A stretch of DNA of 42,989 nt from an uncultured Bacteroidota bacterium (GTDB lineage Bacteria > Bacteroidota > Bacteroidia > Flavobacteriales > Flavobacteriaceae). The stretch covers positions 1-42,989 of the forward strand of contig CABXCC010000010.1 in NCBI GenBank assembly GCA_902510475.1, read 5' to 3'. Shown here piece by piece: positions 1 through 9,600 of this stretch. Both the position numbers and the translations under genes were made by a program. Each line of letters opens with the position of its first letter. The stretch's first letter is position 1. The notes beneath the pieces are model-generated. The model was not told the DNA's origin. It was given only the letters and a program-made list of their open reading frames with translations, and searched no databases.

Positions 1-1
1 G

Positions 2-154
2 GTTATTACTCACTATCAAAGATTATTGGATTATATAGTCCCTGATTATGTTCATGTATTATTTAACGGTAAAATTGTTAAGTCTGGAACAAAAGATTTA
101 GCTCATGAGCTAGAGAAAAAAGGATACGATTGGATAAAAGAGGGAATTAAATAA
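2..154 (+). CDS. sufC: SufC, Fe-S assembly ATPase (C-terminal fragment)
   Basis: Only the last 50 codons are in the window; the 5' part lies upstream. The reading frame from base 2 gives [19 protein letters not shown], which contains the H-loop histidine of an ABC ATPase (ITHYQ) and the ending typical of SufC. SufC is the cytoplasmic ATPase that, in the SufBC2D scaffold, drives conformational changes during iron-sulfur cluster assembly. It ends in TAA 5 bp before sufD, consistent with one transcript. Identity rests on this short C-terminus and on the following sufD-sufS-sufE genes; I regard it as secure. Confidence 0.9.
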   Translation, partial: VITHYQRLLDYIVPDYVHVLFNGKIVKSGTKDLAHELEKKGYDWIKEGIK

Positions 155-159
155 TTGGT

Positions 160-1476
160 ATGGTTCATTTAAAGGAAAAATTATTATCATCTTTTATAGC
201 TTTTGAAAATCAAAAAGATATTGACAGTTATGTTCATGGAATAAGAACAAAAGCAATAAAGAATTTTGAAAAAGAAGGATTTCCAACAAAAAAATTGGAA
301 AACTGGAAGTATACCTCCTTAAAAAAAACCCTTAACCATGACTATAAATTATTCCCCTCAACAACAGAGGCTTTAGAGTTTAAGGACATCAAAGATTTTC
401 TGATTGATGATATTGAATCTTACAAAATAATTTTTGTAGATGGGAAATACTGCTCTCATCTTTCAGAGACAACTCATGACGGTATGGATATCTGTATTCT
501 ATCTTCTGCGCTTTCACAATCGAAATATAATCTTGTAATTGAAAATTACTTTGATAAGATTTCTAAAAAAGATGGAATTACTTGTCTAAATACTGCTTTT
601 TCAAGTGAAGGCTCTTACATTCATATTCCAAAAAATGTTCAGGTAGATAAACCAATTCAAGTTATTTATTTTTCAACTGGTAAAAACGAATCTGTTTTGC
701 ATCAACCAAGAAACTTAATCGTTGTGGACGAAAACTCACAAGTTGAAATTATTGAAAGACATCAAAGTTTAAGCAACAACAGAATTTTAGTTAACAGTGT
801 TTCTGAAATATATTGCAACCAAAGATCAATTGTTCAGCATTATAAAATTCAAGATGATAATAGAAATGCATCATTAATTGACAATACATTTGTAAGTCAA
901 CAAAGAAATAGTGACTACACTCTTCATACGTTTTCTTTTGGAGGTGAATTAACAAGAAATAATTTAAGCATTTTCCAAAATGATGAAAGAATTGAGTCGA
1001 CAATAAAAGGAATAACAATTATCGGTGAAAATCAACATGTTGATCACAATACTCTTATTCATCACAAGAAACCAAATTGTAATAGCTATCAAGATTACAA
1101 GGGTATTTTTGGAGAAAATTCTGTTGGTGTTTTTAACGGGCAAGTACTTGTTGAAAAGGAAGCTCAAAAAACTAATGCATTTCAAGCTAATAATAATGTT
1201 TTAATTTCAGACAAAGCAACAATTAATACAAAACCTCAGTTAGAGATTTTTGCAGATGATGTAAAATGTTCTCATGGTTGCACTGTCGGTCAATTAGATA
1301 AAAATGCTCTTTTTTATCTAAGATCTAGAGGAATTCCTGAAAAAGAAGCAACTGCTTTACTTATGTATGGTTTTGCAAATAAAGTATTAAGTAGCGTAAA
1401 TATTCCTGAAGTAAAAACAAGGGTTAATAATATCATCGCAGACAAACTAGGTGTTAAAATGGGCTTTGATATTTAA
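160..1476 (+). CDS. sufD: SufD, Fe-S cluster scaffold protein
   Basis: This 438-residue protein is the SufD subunit of the SufBC2D scaffold, which builds clusters in the cytoplasm from SufS/SufE-derived sulfur. The C-terminal half carries the family's beta-helix core, with the conserved stretch DDVKCSHGCTVGQLDKNAL around residues 366-384. The histidine of CSHG corresponds to the functional His of SufD. Near the end, EKEATALLMYGFA is the typical helical tail. Length matches the family. The ATG start lies 5 bp after sufC, and sufS begins 1 bp after the stop, so the genes are almost certainly co-transcribed. Nothing in the sequence is abnormal. Confidence 0.95.
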   Translation: MVHLKEKLLSSFIAFENQKDIDSYVHGIRTKAIKNFEKEGFPTKKLENWKYTSLKKTLNHDYKLFPSTTEALEFKDIKDFLIDDIESYKIIFVDGKYCSHLSETTHDGMDICILSSALSQSKYNLVIENYFDKISKKDGITCLNTAFSSEGSYIHIPKNVQVDKPIQVIYFSTGKNESVLHQPRNLIVVDENSQVEIIERHQSLSNNRILVNSVSEIYCNQRSIVQHYKIQDDNRNASLIDNTFVSQQRNSDYTLHTFSFGGELTRNNLSIFQNDERIESTIKGITIIGENQHVDHNTLIHHKKPNCNSYQDYKGIFGENSVGVFNGQVLVEKEAQKTNAFQANNNVLISDKATINTKPQLEIFADDVKCSHGCTVGQLDKNALFYLRSRGIPEKEATALLMYGFANKVLSSVNIPEVKTRVNNIIADKLGVKMGFDI

Positions 1477-1477
1477 T

Positions 1478-2701
1478 ATGAATGTCCTTAAAAACATAGA
1501 GTTAATTAGAAAGGATTTCCCAATTCTAAGCACTAAAGTTAATGGGAATCAGTTGATATACCTTGATAACGCAGCAACTTCGCAAACACCTAATTGTGTA
1601 ATTGAATCCATTTCAGATTATTATAAAAATCTTAATTCAAATATCCACAGAGGGGTCCATAAATTAAGTCAATTAGCTACCGAAAAATACGAGGAATCTA
1701 GAAAAAAGTTTAAAAAACATTTCAATGCAAGAAGTACCAGTGAAATTATATTCACCCCAGGAACTACACACAGCATTAATCTAATTTCAAACGGATTTAT
1801 AAAGTTTTTAAAAAAAGACGATGAGATAATAGTTTCTCAACTTGAACACCACAGTAATATAGTCCCATGGCAAATGTTGTGTGAAAAAACTGGAGCTATA
1901 ATGAAAGTGATTCCAATGAATGAAAAAGGAGAGCTTGATCTTAATGTATTTGCTACACTACTAAACGACAAAACAAAAGTTGTTTTTGTTAATCATGTTT
2001 CAAATGCTCTTGGAACAGTTAATCCTATTGATATTATAATTGAGAAGTCACACAATGCAGGTGCCGCTGTTTTAATTGACGGAGCTCAAGCAGCACCTCA
2101 TTTTGAAATTGATGTAAAAAAACTCAATGTCGATTTTTATGTCTGCTCTGCTCATAAACTTTGCGGGCCAACAGGTGTCGGAATTTTGTATGGTAAAAAA
2201 GAATGGCTTGAAAAACTTCCTCCCTATCAAGGCGGAGGGGAAATGATTGACCAAGTATCATTTGAAAAATCTACCTATGCTGATCTGCCAAATAAATTTG
2301 AGGCTGGAACGCCTAATATCTCGGGGGTAATTGCCTCCGGAATAGGCTTGGATTATATAAATAAAATTGGCCTTACAAATATCAAAGAATACGAAGATTA
2401 TTTGCTTGACTATGCTACCTCAAAACTTAAAGAAATTGATGGAATAAAAATATACGGTGAATCTAAAACTAAGGTCTCAGTAATCTCTTTTAATATCGGG
2501 GAAATTCATCCCTATGATATTGGTAGTGTTATTGATAATTTAGGAATTGCTGTTAGAACTGGACATCATTGTGCTCAACCTATTATGGATTATTTTGACA
2601 TCCCTGGTACAATCAGAATTTCTTTTAGTTTTTACAATACAATAGAAGAGATTAATATTTTAATTGATGCGCTTAAAAAAGCTTCAAAAATGTTATCTTA
2701 A
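1478..2701 (+). CDS. sufS: SufS, cysteine desulfurase (group II)
   Basis: This is a PLP-dependent cysteine desulfurase of 407 residues that converts cysteine to alanine and passes the persulfide to SufE. The PLP lysine is about K227 in SAHKLCGPTG, and the persulfide cysteine about C365 in RTGHHCAQP, both spaced as in E. coli SufS. YLDNAATSQ near the N-terminus and SQLEHHSNIVPW mid-protein are also diagnostic. I chose the ATG at 1478, just after the sufD stop. A GTG at 1451 in the same frame would add nine residues inside sufD and is unlikely. The gene lies between sufD and sufE in a SUF operon. Confidence 0.95.
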   Translation: MNVLKNIELIRKDFPILSTKVNGNQLIYLDNAATSQTPNCVIESISDYYKNLNSNIHRGVHKLSQLATEKYEESRKKFKKHFNARSTSEIIFTPGTTHSINLISNGFIKFLKKDDEIIVSQLEHHSNIVPWQMLCEKTGAIMKVIPMNEKGELDLNVFATLLNDKTKVVFVNHVSNALGTVNPIDIIIEKSHNAGAAVLIDGAQAAPHFEIDVKKLNVDFYVCSAHKLCGPTGVGILYGKKEWLEKLPPYQGGGEMIDQVSFEKSTYADLPNKFEAGTPNISGVIASGIGLDYINKIGLTNIKEYEDYLLDYATSKLKEIDGIKIYGESKTKVSVISFNIGEIHPYDIGSVIDNLGIAVRTGHHCAQPIMDYFDIPGTIRISFSFYNTIEEINILIDALKKASKMLS

Positions 2702-2733
2702 TATCAATTAAACCATTCATCAAAAAATTACAC

Positions 2734-3153
2734 TTGAAAATCAGTAACATACAAAATGAAATTGTCGAAGAGTTTGATATATTTGACACCTGGATGGATA
2801 AGTACGAGTATTTAATTGAATTGGGTAAATCTGTTCCTAAAATAAGTGATCAAAATAAAAGTGAAGATAATATTATAAAAGGTTGCCAAAGTAAAGTTTG
2901 GCTCCACGCTGAAAAGGAAGATGGCTTGATTAAATTCTACGCCGATAGTGATGCAATTATTACAAAGGGAATTATTAGTTTATTAATAAGAACCTTTTCT
3001 AATCAAAACCCAACAGACATTATAAATGCAAATACTGACTTTATAGATAAAATTGGCTTAAGACAACATTTATCAGCAAACAGGGCCAATGGGCTTAATA
3101 ATATGATAAAAAAAATAAAATATTACGCGATTGCATTTTCAAAATTAAATTAG
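2734..3153 (+). CDS. sufE: SufE, sulfur-acceptor protein
   Basis: The 139-residue protein accepts persulfide sulfur from SufS and hands it to the SufBCD scaffold. The acceptor cysteine is C51 in NIIKGCQSKVWL, the family signature. The only sensible start is TTG at 2734: the nearby ATG at 2756 is out of frame, and residues MKISNIQNEIVEEF align with the usual SufE N-terminus. The 32 bp gap after sufS is the largest inside this operon but shows no terminator. The stop codon directly abuts the ATG of the next gene. Confidence 0.93.
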   Translation: MKISNIQNEIVEEFDIFDTWMDKYEYLIELGKSVPKISDQNKSEDNIIKGCQSKVWLHAEKEDGLIKFYADSDAIITKGIISLLIRTFSNQNPTDIINANTDFIDKIGLRQHLSANRANGLNNMIKKIKYYAIAFSKLN

Positions 3154-3480
3154 ATGGATAAACAAAAATTTGATCCGAATATTTTGGGCGAAAAAATAAT
3201 CAAGACGATTAAAACAATTTTTGACCCAGAAATTCCAGTAGACATATATGAGCTTGGTCTAATTTATGATATTATGATAAACGAGGATTTTGATGTTAAG
3301 ATTATGATGACTTTGACCACTCCTAATTGCCCAGTTGCTGAAACACTCCCTGTGGATGTAGAGGAAAAAGTAAAAACTGTAGAGGGTGTAAATGATGTGA
3401 AAGTTGAAATTACTTTTGAACCTGCTTGGTCACAAGATTTAATGAGTGACGAAGCTAAATTAGAATTAGGAATTTTATAG
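3154..3480 (+). CDS. DUF59/MIP18-family Fe-S assembly factor (SufT-like)
   Basis: This is a small cytoplasmic protein of 108 residues with a single DUF59 (MIP18) domain. The motif FDPEIPVDIYELGLIYDI at residues 23-40 and the conserved TTPNCPVAE with C59 identify it. Members in SUF operons (SufT) help mature Fe-S proteins, and eukaryotic MIP18/CIA2 does a similar job. It begins at the base after the sufE stop, so it is probably translationally coupled to sufE. I do not assign a symbol because sufT usually names a longer, differently arranged form. Confidence 0.9.
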   Translation: MDKQKFDPNILGEKIIKTIKTIFDPEIPVDIYELGLIYDIMINEDFDVKIMMTLTTPNCPVAETLPVDVEEKVKTVEGVNDVKVEITFEPAWSQDLMSDEAKLELGIL

Positions 3481-3483
3481 ATT

Positions 3484-4902
3484 ATGAAAAAAATAGGTAT
3501 TGACGCAATTTCGTATTACGTACCTTCGATTTACGTATCAATTGAAGAACTTTCAAAAAACAGAAATTTAAACTACGCGAAACTGCGTAATGGGTTGGGA
3601 TTAGAAAAAATGGCTATTGCGGATTCTAACGAAGATCCTTCTTCATTTGCCGCCAACGCATTAATAGATCTATTTGAGAAAAATAGTTTGAACCCTCAAG
3701 ATATTGGAAGGATTTATATGGGTACTGAAAGCGCTTTAGACGCCTCAAAACCCTCCGCAACTTATGCAACCGATATGGTTGAAAGGTTTCTTGCAAAAGA
3801 GTTTGGTGAGAGATCTCTAAAAAATTGTGATGTTACCGATATGACTTTTGCCTGTATTGGAGGAGTTGATGCACTACAGAATACCATGGATTGGATTTCA
3901 AGAAATCCAGGTAAAAAAGCCATTGTTGTAACTTCAGATTTGTCAAAATATGAATTAAACTCAACCGGCGAATATACTCAAGGGGCAGGAGCAGTTGCTT
4001 TATTAATTTCTGAAAACCCGTCAATAATTTCAATTGACAATCATTGGGGAATTGCAACCAAAAGCGAAAATGATTTCTTCAAGCCTCGAAGAACTTTCAA
4101 TAAAAAAAGTTTAATCAAAGAAATTATTGCCAAATTAGAACTTGATATTTCAGAAAAAGATTTTGAAAGTAATTTATCAAACTCGGAGTTTTGGGATAAC
4201 GACAGTGAAATAATCGAAGTGTTCAAAGACGAGCCTGTTTTTGACGGGCAGTTCTCAAATTCTTGTTATATAAACAGAATGCAAGAGGCATTTATTCATT
4301 TTCAAAAGCAGAAAAAAATAGATTTTTTAAACGATTGGGATCATCTAATTTTTCATTTACCCTATGCGTTTCATGGTAGGAGAATGATCTTTAACAACTG
4401 GCTAGAATGGATTAAAAATGACAGTAAGTTTGAAGATTTAATAAAGGAAATTGGTTCAGAAAATGACCCCGATTTTAATAAGAAATCTTACAAATCTTCT
4501 CTTTATAAAGATTACGTAGCGAATAAAGTTTCACCTGGTGAAAAGGCTTCATCTTCTATTGGAAATATGTATTCTGCATCGGTTTTTATGTCTCTGCTGA
4601 GCATGCTTAATTACCATTTTGAAAATAAAAATAAAATTGCAGGTGAAAAAGTAGGGTTTATCAGCTATGGCAGTGGATCAAAAGCCAAAGTATTTCATGG
4701 AATTATTCAGGATAAATGGGCAGATAAAATAAAGACATCAAAATTATTTGAATTCTTAAAAACAAGGAAAGAAATTTCTTTTTCAATGTATGAAAGCTTA
4801 CATCAAAATAAAGAAGTCTCACCATTGACCAATCACAATACAAGATTCTCACACACAGATCAAGAACCAAACTCTAAAGGGTACCGATATTATAAAATAT
4901 AA
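3484..4902 (+). CDS. Hydroxymethylglutaryl-CoA synthase family protein
   Basis: This thiolase-fold enzyme of 472 residues is expected to condense acetyl-CoA with acetoacetyl-CoA to HMG-CoA, the entry to the mevalonate route to isoprenoids. Three active-site positions are visible: E82 in MGTESALDASKP, the nucleophile C124 in TFACIGGVDAL, and H291 in FHLPYAFHG. VFDGQFSNSCYINRMQEAF matches the HMG-CoA synthase block that separates it from KAS III ketosynthases. It is longer than the roughly 390-residue Gram-positive MvaS. It starts 3 bp after the DUF59 gene, and its TAA overlaps the next ATG by one base, so it belongs to the SUF transcript. No other mevalonate gene is in the window. Confidence 0.88.
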   Translation: MKKIGIDAISYYVPSIYVSIEELSKNRNLNYAKLRNGLGLEKMAIADSNEDPSSFAANALIDLFEKNSLNPQDIGRIYMGTESALDASKPSATYATDMVERFLAKEFGERSLKNCDVTDMTFACIGGVDALQNTMDWISRNPGKKAIVVTSDLSKYELNSTGEYTQGAGAVALLISENPSIISIDNHWGIATKSENDFFKPRRTFNKKSLIKEIIAKLELDISEKDFESNLSNSEFWDNDSEIIEVFKDEPVFDGQFSNSCYINRMQEAFIHFQKQKKIDFLNDWDHLIFHLPYAFHGRRMIFNNWLEWIKNDSKFEDLIKEIGSENDPDFNKKSYKSSLYKDYVANKVSPGEKASSSIGNMYSASVFMSLLSMLNYHFENKNKIAGEKVGFISYGSGSKAKVFHGIIQDKWADKIKTSKLFEFLKTRKEISFSMYESLHQNKEVSPLTNHNTRFSHTDQEPNSKGYRYYKI

Positions 4903-5411
4903 TGACAGATAATATTATTAATAGAGTACAGAAAAGTGGTATAATTACTATCGATTTTGAAGATGTAGATGTCCCGGATAATATAGAAGAGATTGACGTT
5001 AAAAACTGGTTACATGAGGGGTTTTATTTAAAGGAAAAAGACTTTAGAGATTCTATAAAAGCACATGATTGGGGAAAATATAAAAATGCATTTGTTTTTA
5101 TTCATTGCAGCAGTGATGCTATCATACCCACTTGGGCATATATGCTGATTTCAACAAAAATTCAAGACTTTACTGATAAGACCGTAATTGGAAATAAAGA
5201 TAAAATATACGAGCTGATTTTTGAGGACTATATTAGCACTTTAAATTTTTCTAAATACAAAGACAAATCTGTTATAATTAAAGGCTGTTCTAGTAAAATA
5301 ATACCGCTTTCAGCTTACCACAAAATAACCATAAAATTAAAGCCATTTGTTAAGAGTGTTATGTATGGAGAGGCCTGTTCTGCGGTGCCTATCTTTAAAA
5401 AACCTAAATAG
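4902..5411 (+). CDS. DUF2480 family protein
   Basis: This is a 169-residue soluble protein without signal peptide or membrane segment. It resembles the Bacteroidota-specific DUF2480 family, which is commonly found beside suf genes. Visible conserved pieces are NWLHEGFYLKEKDFR, HCSSDAIIPTWAYM and the C-terminal GCSSKIIPLSAY, with a further cysteine in GEACSAVP. Function is unknown. Position suggests a role linked to Fe-S assembly or thiol chemistry, which is inference only. Its start overlaps the preceding stop (TAATG), and its 3' end overlaps the 3' end of hflX by 8 bp, leaving no room for an intergenic terminator. Confidence 0.85.
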   Translation: MTDNIINRVQKSGIITIDFEDVDVPDNIEEIDVKNWLHEGFYLKEKDFRDSIKAHDWGKYKNAFVFIHCSSDAIIPTWAYMLISTKIQDFTDKTVIGNKDKIYELIFEDYISTLNFSKYKDKSVIIKGCSSKIIPLSAYHKITIKLKPFVKSVMYGEACSAVPIFKKPK

Positions 5412-6582
5412 TCTCTGGATATAAAAAATTATTATAAGGAAATCTTGTCACATGAATTTCTCTCACCTTGGAATACATTAGTTCTTTTAAGTCGTCAATA
5501 TTTTTTTTATCCTTTGCTGAAATAAAAATTACATTTTCACCTAGTTCATTCATCCAGGTTTTCTTCCACTCATCTAAAGTGTAGTGTTTCTTTGTTTTCT
5601 CAGTAATTAAGTCGTCTTCTTCAATTTCAACCGCCTGATAATTGTCAATTTTATTAAAAACAAGTAAAGTAGGTTTGTTTAAAGATTTTATCTCACTCAA
5701 AATTTTTTCAACTGACTGTTTATGTTCTTCAAAATTAGAGTGTGTAATATCAATAACATGTAATAAGAGATCTGCCTCTCTAACTTCATCTAATGTACTC
5801 TTAAATGATTCAACAAGCTGTGTTGGTAATTTTCTGATAAAACCAACAGTATCACTTATTAAAAAAGGAAGGTTTCCGATTACTAATTTTCTAACTGTAG
5901 TGTCTAGTGTTGCAAATAATTTATCCTCAGCAAAAACTTTTGATTTACATAATAAATTCATCAGTGTGGATTTTCCAACATTTGTATAGCCAACAATTGC
6001 AACACGAACTAACTTGCCTCGATTGCCTCGCTGAATATGCATTTGTTTATCGATTGCCTTGATCTTATTTTTGAGTAACGATATTTTATTCCTTACTATT
6101 CTTCTATCTGTTTCTATTTCTGTTTCTCCAGGACCCCTCATTCCAATTCCCCCTTTTTGTCTTTCAAGATGTGTCCACATACCTTTTAATCTTGGAAGTA
6201 AATATTGGCATTGTGCGAGTTCCACTTGCGTCTTTGCATAGCTTGTTTTAGCTCTTTGGGCGAAAATATCTAAAATAAGATTTGTACGGTCTAAAATTTT
6301 ACAATTGAATATTTTACTAATATTTCTTTCTTGAGTTGCAGAAAGCTCATCGTCAAAAATTACAGTTTGAATATCATTTTCCTTTACATATTCGCGAATC
6401 TCCATGATTTTTCCCTCTCCGATAAATGTTTTTGGATTTGGATTATTCAATTTTTGAGTAAAGATTTTAGTTACCGTGCCTCCAGCAGTTAAGGTTAGGA
6501 AAGCCAGTTCATCTAAATAATCTCTAGCTTTTTCAATATCCTGATCAATTGTAATAATTCCTATAAGTACAGTTTTTTCCAA
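5404..6582 (-). CDS. hflX: HflX, ribosome-associated GTPase
   Basis: HflX is a GTPase that binds the 50S subunit and splits stalled or hibernating ribosomes. The 392-residue protein has the N-terminal HflX domain, the signature GGIGMRGPGETEIETDRR near residues 144-161, then a G domain with GYTNVGKST (P-loop, about 199-207), DTVGFIRKLP (G3) and NKID (G4). It starts with TTG at 6582: an in-frame TAA lies two codons upstream, and residues MEKTVLIGI fit the family. It stands alone on the minus strand between two plus-strand units and is divergent from the surface-protein cassette, with 112 bp between them. Confidence 0.93.
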   Translation of the reverse strand: MEKTVLIGIITIDQDIEKARDYLDELAFLTLTAGGTVTKIFTQKLNNPNPKTFIGEGKIMEIREYVKENDIQTVIFDDELSATQERNISKIFNCKILDRTNLILDIFAQRAKTSYAKTQVELAQCQYLLPRLKGMWTHLERQKGGIGMRGPGETEIETDRRIVRNKISLLKNKIKAIDKQMHIQRGNRGKLVRVAIVGYTNVGKSTLMNLLCKSKVFAEDKLFATLDTTVRKLVIGNLPFLISDTVGFIRKLPTQLVESFKSTLDEVREADLLLHVIDITHSNFEEHKQSVEKILSEIKSLNKPTLLVFNKIDNYQAVEIEEDDLITEKTKKHYTLDEWKKTWMNELGENVIFISAKDKKNIDDLKELMYSKVREIHVTRFPYNNFLYPETI

Positions 6583-6601
6583 AATTTACTCTTCAAGTTG
6601 A

Positions 6602-6635
6602 CAAATTTAAGTTAATATTAAATTTGATAATGAAA
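6602..6635 (-). promoter_or_regulatory. Possible hflX promoter (Bacteroidota type)
   Basis: Reading the minus strand, TAAATTTG at 6609-6602 fits the Bacteroidota -7 consensus TANNTTTG. TTTC at 6635-6632, one mismatch from TTTG, lies 22 bp upstream, within the spacing reported for Flavobacterium. Transcription would start about 14 nt before the hflX TTG. The match is short and the region AT-rich, so chance is a real alternative. Confidence 0.35.
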
Positions 6636-6694
6636 AAAGTTAAATTTTAATAATGCATTTGTATATTTAAGTAACTAATCAAACACATTCTACC

Positions 6695-9600
6695 TTGAGA
6701 CATTTATTTTTTATTGTTCTGTTTTTAACAGGGCAACTTATATACGCACAAGAAAACTCAACCGTTGATTGCTCATCTGGACCGGTATCGTCAACCATTT
6801 GTTATGATACTGGATTGGATAATAGTTATGTTTATACCAGCAATGACGGAACCCCTTTGAATCTGACAATTGACCAAGGTCAGGTTGAAAATAATTACGA
6901 CGAATTTATAGTATATGACTCAGACGGTGTGACTGAATTAACTCCTGCGCAACCCTTTTATGGTAATGCAGGCGATATTTCTGGTCTAACTTTTCAATCT
7001 ACCGGTGACTCAATTTCATTTGTTATTGACGAAGACGGTAGTGTTAGTTGTGTGGCTAATTCATATACCCCGATTACATTCACGGTCTCGTGTGCTACAT
7101 GTATAAATCCACAAGTTGATTATGAAGTTGTTTCTGACTGTCTGAATGCACCTCAGTTTTTTGTTGATGTTGATGTAACCGATCTAGGGTCTGCAGGTAG
7201 TTTAACAGTTTCGGATAATCAGGGCAATAACTCCACAGTGAGTAACACAGGAACGTTTCAATTTGGTCCCTATGCAAATAATACAGATGTTCAATTTACA
7301 GCAGCTAATGATGATGATGTGAATTGCTCAGTCTCAAGCGGGTCTTTAACACAAGAATATTGTGCAGTAACATTAGTTGATTGTGGCGTTGGACCTGTTT
7401 CTAGCTCATACTGTTCTGGAAATAATGACACTACACAATTTGAATACGTAAGCTCTGATGGATCGCCCCTGAATCTAACCATCGACTCAGGAAATGTTGA
7501 AAATAATTATGATGAACTTATTATTGTTGACTCCGATGGAGTAACAGAACTTTACAATGGCTATGGAAATGCAGGAAATATAACAGGGCTAACTTTCCAG
7601 TCATCTGGAGATAGCATTTATTTTTCGGTTATTTCTGACGGGTCAGTAAGTTGTCAATCTGGATCGGGTGCATTAGCAGACGGAATTAATTATACTGTAG
7701 CTTGTGCTACGTGTACAAACCCGTCTGCTGAATATACGGTAATTGATGATTGTGCCAATGGCGACCAATTTTTAATCGATGTTAATATTACAAGTATGGG
7801 TGATGCAGAATCATTAACAATTTCTGACAACTATAGTACTAATGCAGAACAAACTAGTACAACCGGTATTGTACAAATGGGACCTTATCCCTTTTTAAAC
7901 GATATTGTAATCACAATATCAAATAATCAAGATGTAAACTGTATAATAAATAGTAATCCGATACAACTATTTGCCTGCCCACCAGAAAATGATAATTGTA
8001 ACGGGGCAATTGAAGCTGTCGTAAATGCTGATCAATCTTGTAGTTTAACAACTCAGGGAACATTAAGTGGTGCTTCCTACTCAGGAAATGAAAGTGGTTG
8101 TTTGGCTGATATGGATGATGATGTGTGGTTTTCTTTTTCTGCATCAAGTCAAGTACAAACAATTTCAATTCAAAATATTAGTGGAAGCACAAGCAACTTA
8201 GGACATGCACTATATGTGGGAACTGGGAACGTACTGTGTAGTACACTGGAGGAGTTATATTGTGTCAACGAAACCACTAGTGTCAGTCCTGACCTGACCA
8301 TTGGTGTTACCTATCACATAAGAATCTTCTCAATTGGAGATGATGCACAAAATGTAGACTTTGATCTGTGTATCAGTGATGCACCTGATAATACAGTCTG
8401 TGATAATGCTACAAATTTTTGCGGTGAAGGTGGTGCGTTATATGGGGCAAATATTTTTGACTATCCAAGTATTGGACAAATTGCATGTTTATATAGTACC
8501 CCAAATCCATCATGGAATACAATTCAAATCGGGGAATCAGGAGATATTGATATTCAAATTACCCAAAATACAGCATTTGATGATGACGGAAATCCAGTAG
8601 GTAATGGGTTAGATGTTGATTTTGTTTTATGGGGTCCATTTGAAGCTGGTGCAAATTTCTGCGAAGACGGCATATTAGATCAAGGATGTCCAGATCCTGG
8701 AAATTGCCCAAATAATACTACTAATCCAAACTTTTATCCTTACGGAAATATAATTGACTGTAGCTATTCTTATTACAGTGTTGAAAATTTAACCATAGAA
8801 AATGCACAATCTGGTGATGTGTATGTTCTTCTTGTTACAAATTATTCAAATAATCCAGGTATTATTCAAATAGAGCAAACAAATACCGGAGAAGAAGGAG
8901 CAGGATCAACTATAGCTGAAATTGAAGTTGAATTGGGTAGTGATCAAACATTATGTGGTTTCCCTGAATATGAAATAACTGCTCAAGCTCCATTTGCTGA
9001 TTATTATGAATGGTACGTAGATGGCGTATTAATTGAAAATTTTAGTGAACAATCATTATTGGTTGATACCTCGGGTGAGTACAGTGTTATTGTGTATGAT
9101 CAACAATGTGGTTCATTTGCTGAAGATTCTGTTCAGATAAATCTTTTTCAAGAATCTTATGCTAACTCAGTAAATGATATTATAACTTGTGATGATAGTT
9201 CCGATGATGGGGTTGAAATATTCGATCTTTCAATTCAAAATGAAATTATTCTTGGTGATCAAGATTCGGATCAATTTATTGTTACTTATTACGAATCAAT
9301 TAACGAGGCTCAAAATGGGGTAAATTCTGTTGATACTAATTACACAAATAATTCAAATCCTCAGGAAATCTTTGCTAGAGTTGAACACGTTGATGCTATT
9401 GGGTCAAATTCAGGATGCTATTCAATAACCCAATTTAATATTGAAGTTGACGGAGCAATCCCTGATGCAATATCTCCAGGTGAGTATGTTATATGCAATC
9501 CATTAAATCAGACAAGTACACAAATCTTTGATTTAAGCTCACAGGATCAAATTATTTTAGAGGGTCAAAATATCAACAATTTTGAGATTACATACCATAT

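Noticed and set aside
1451-1477. GTG start extending SufS by nine residues
   Set aside because: It lies inside the end of sufD, while the ATG at 1478 sits right after the sufD stop and gives the normal SufS N-terminus and residue numbering.
3484-4902. Reading the HMG-CoA synthase as KAS III (FabH)
   Set aside because: The E82/C124/H291 set, the length and the DGQFSNSCY block fit HMG-CoA synthase. The Asn-His pair of FabH is not seen.
5642-6241. Open frames on the plus strand opposite hflX (60-115 codons)
   Set aside because: They are antisense shadows of a well-conserved gene with no recognisable product. The same applies to the other short frames opposite long genes.
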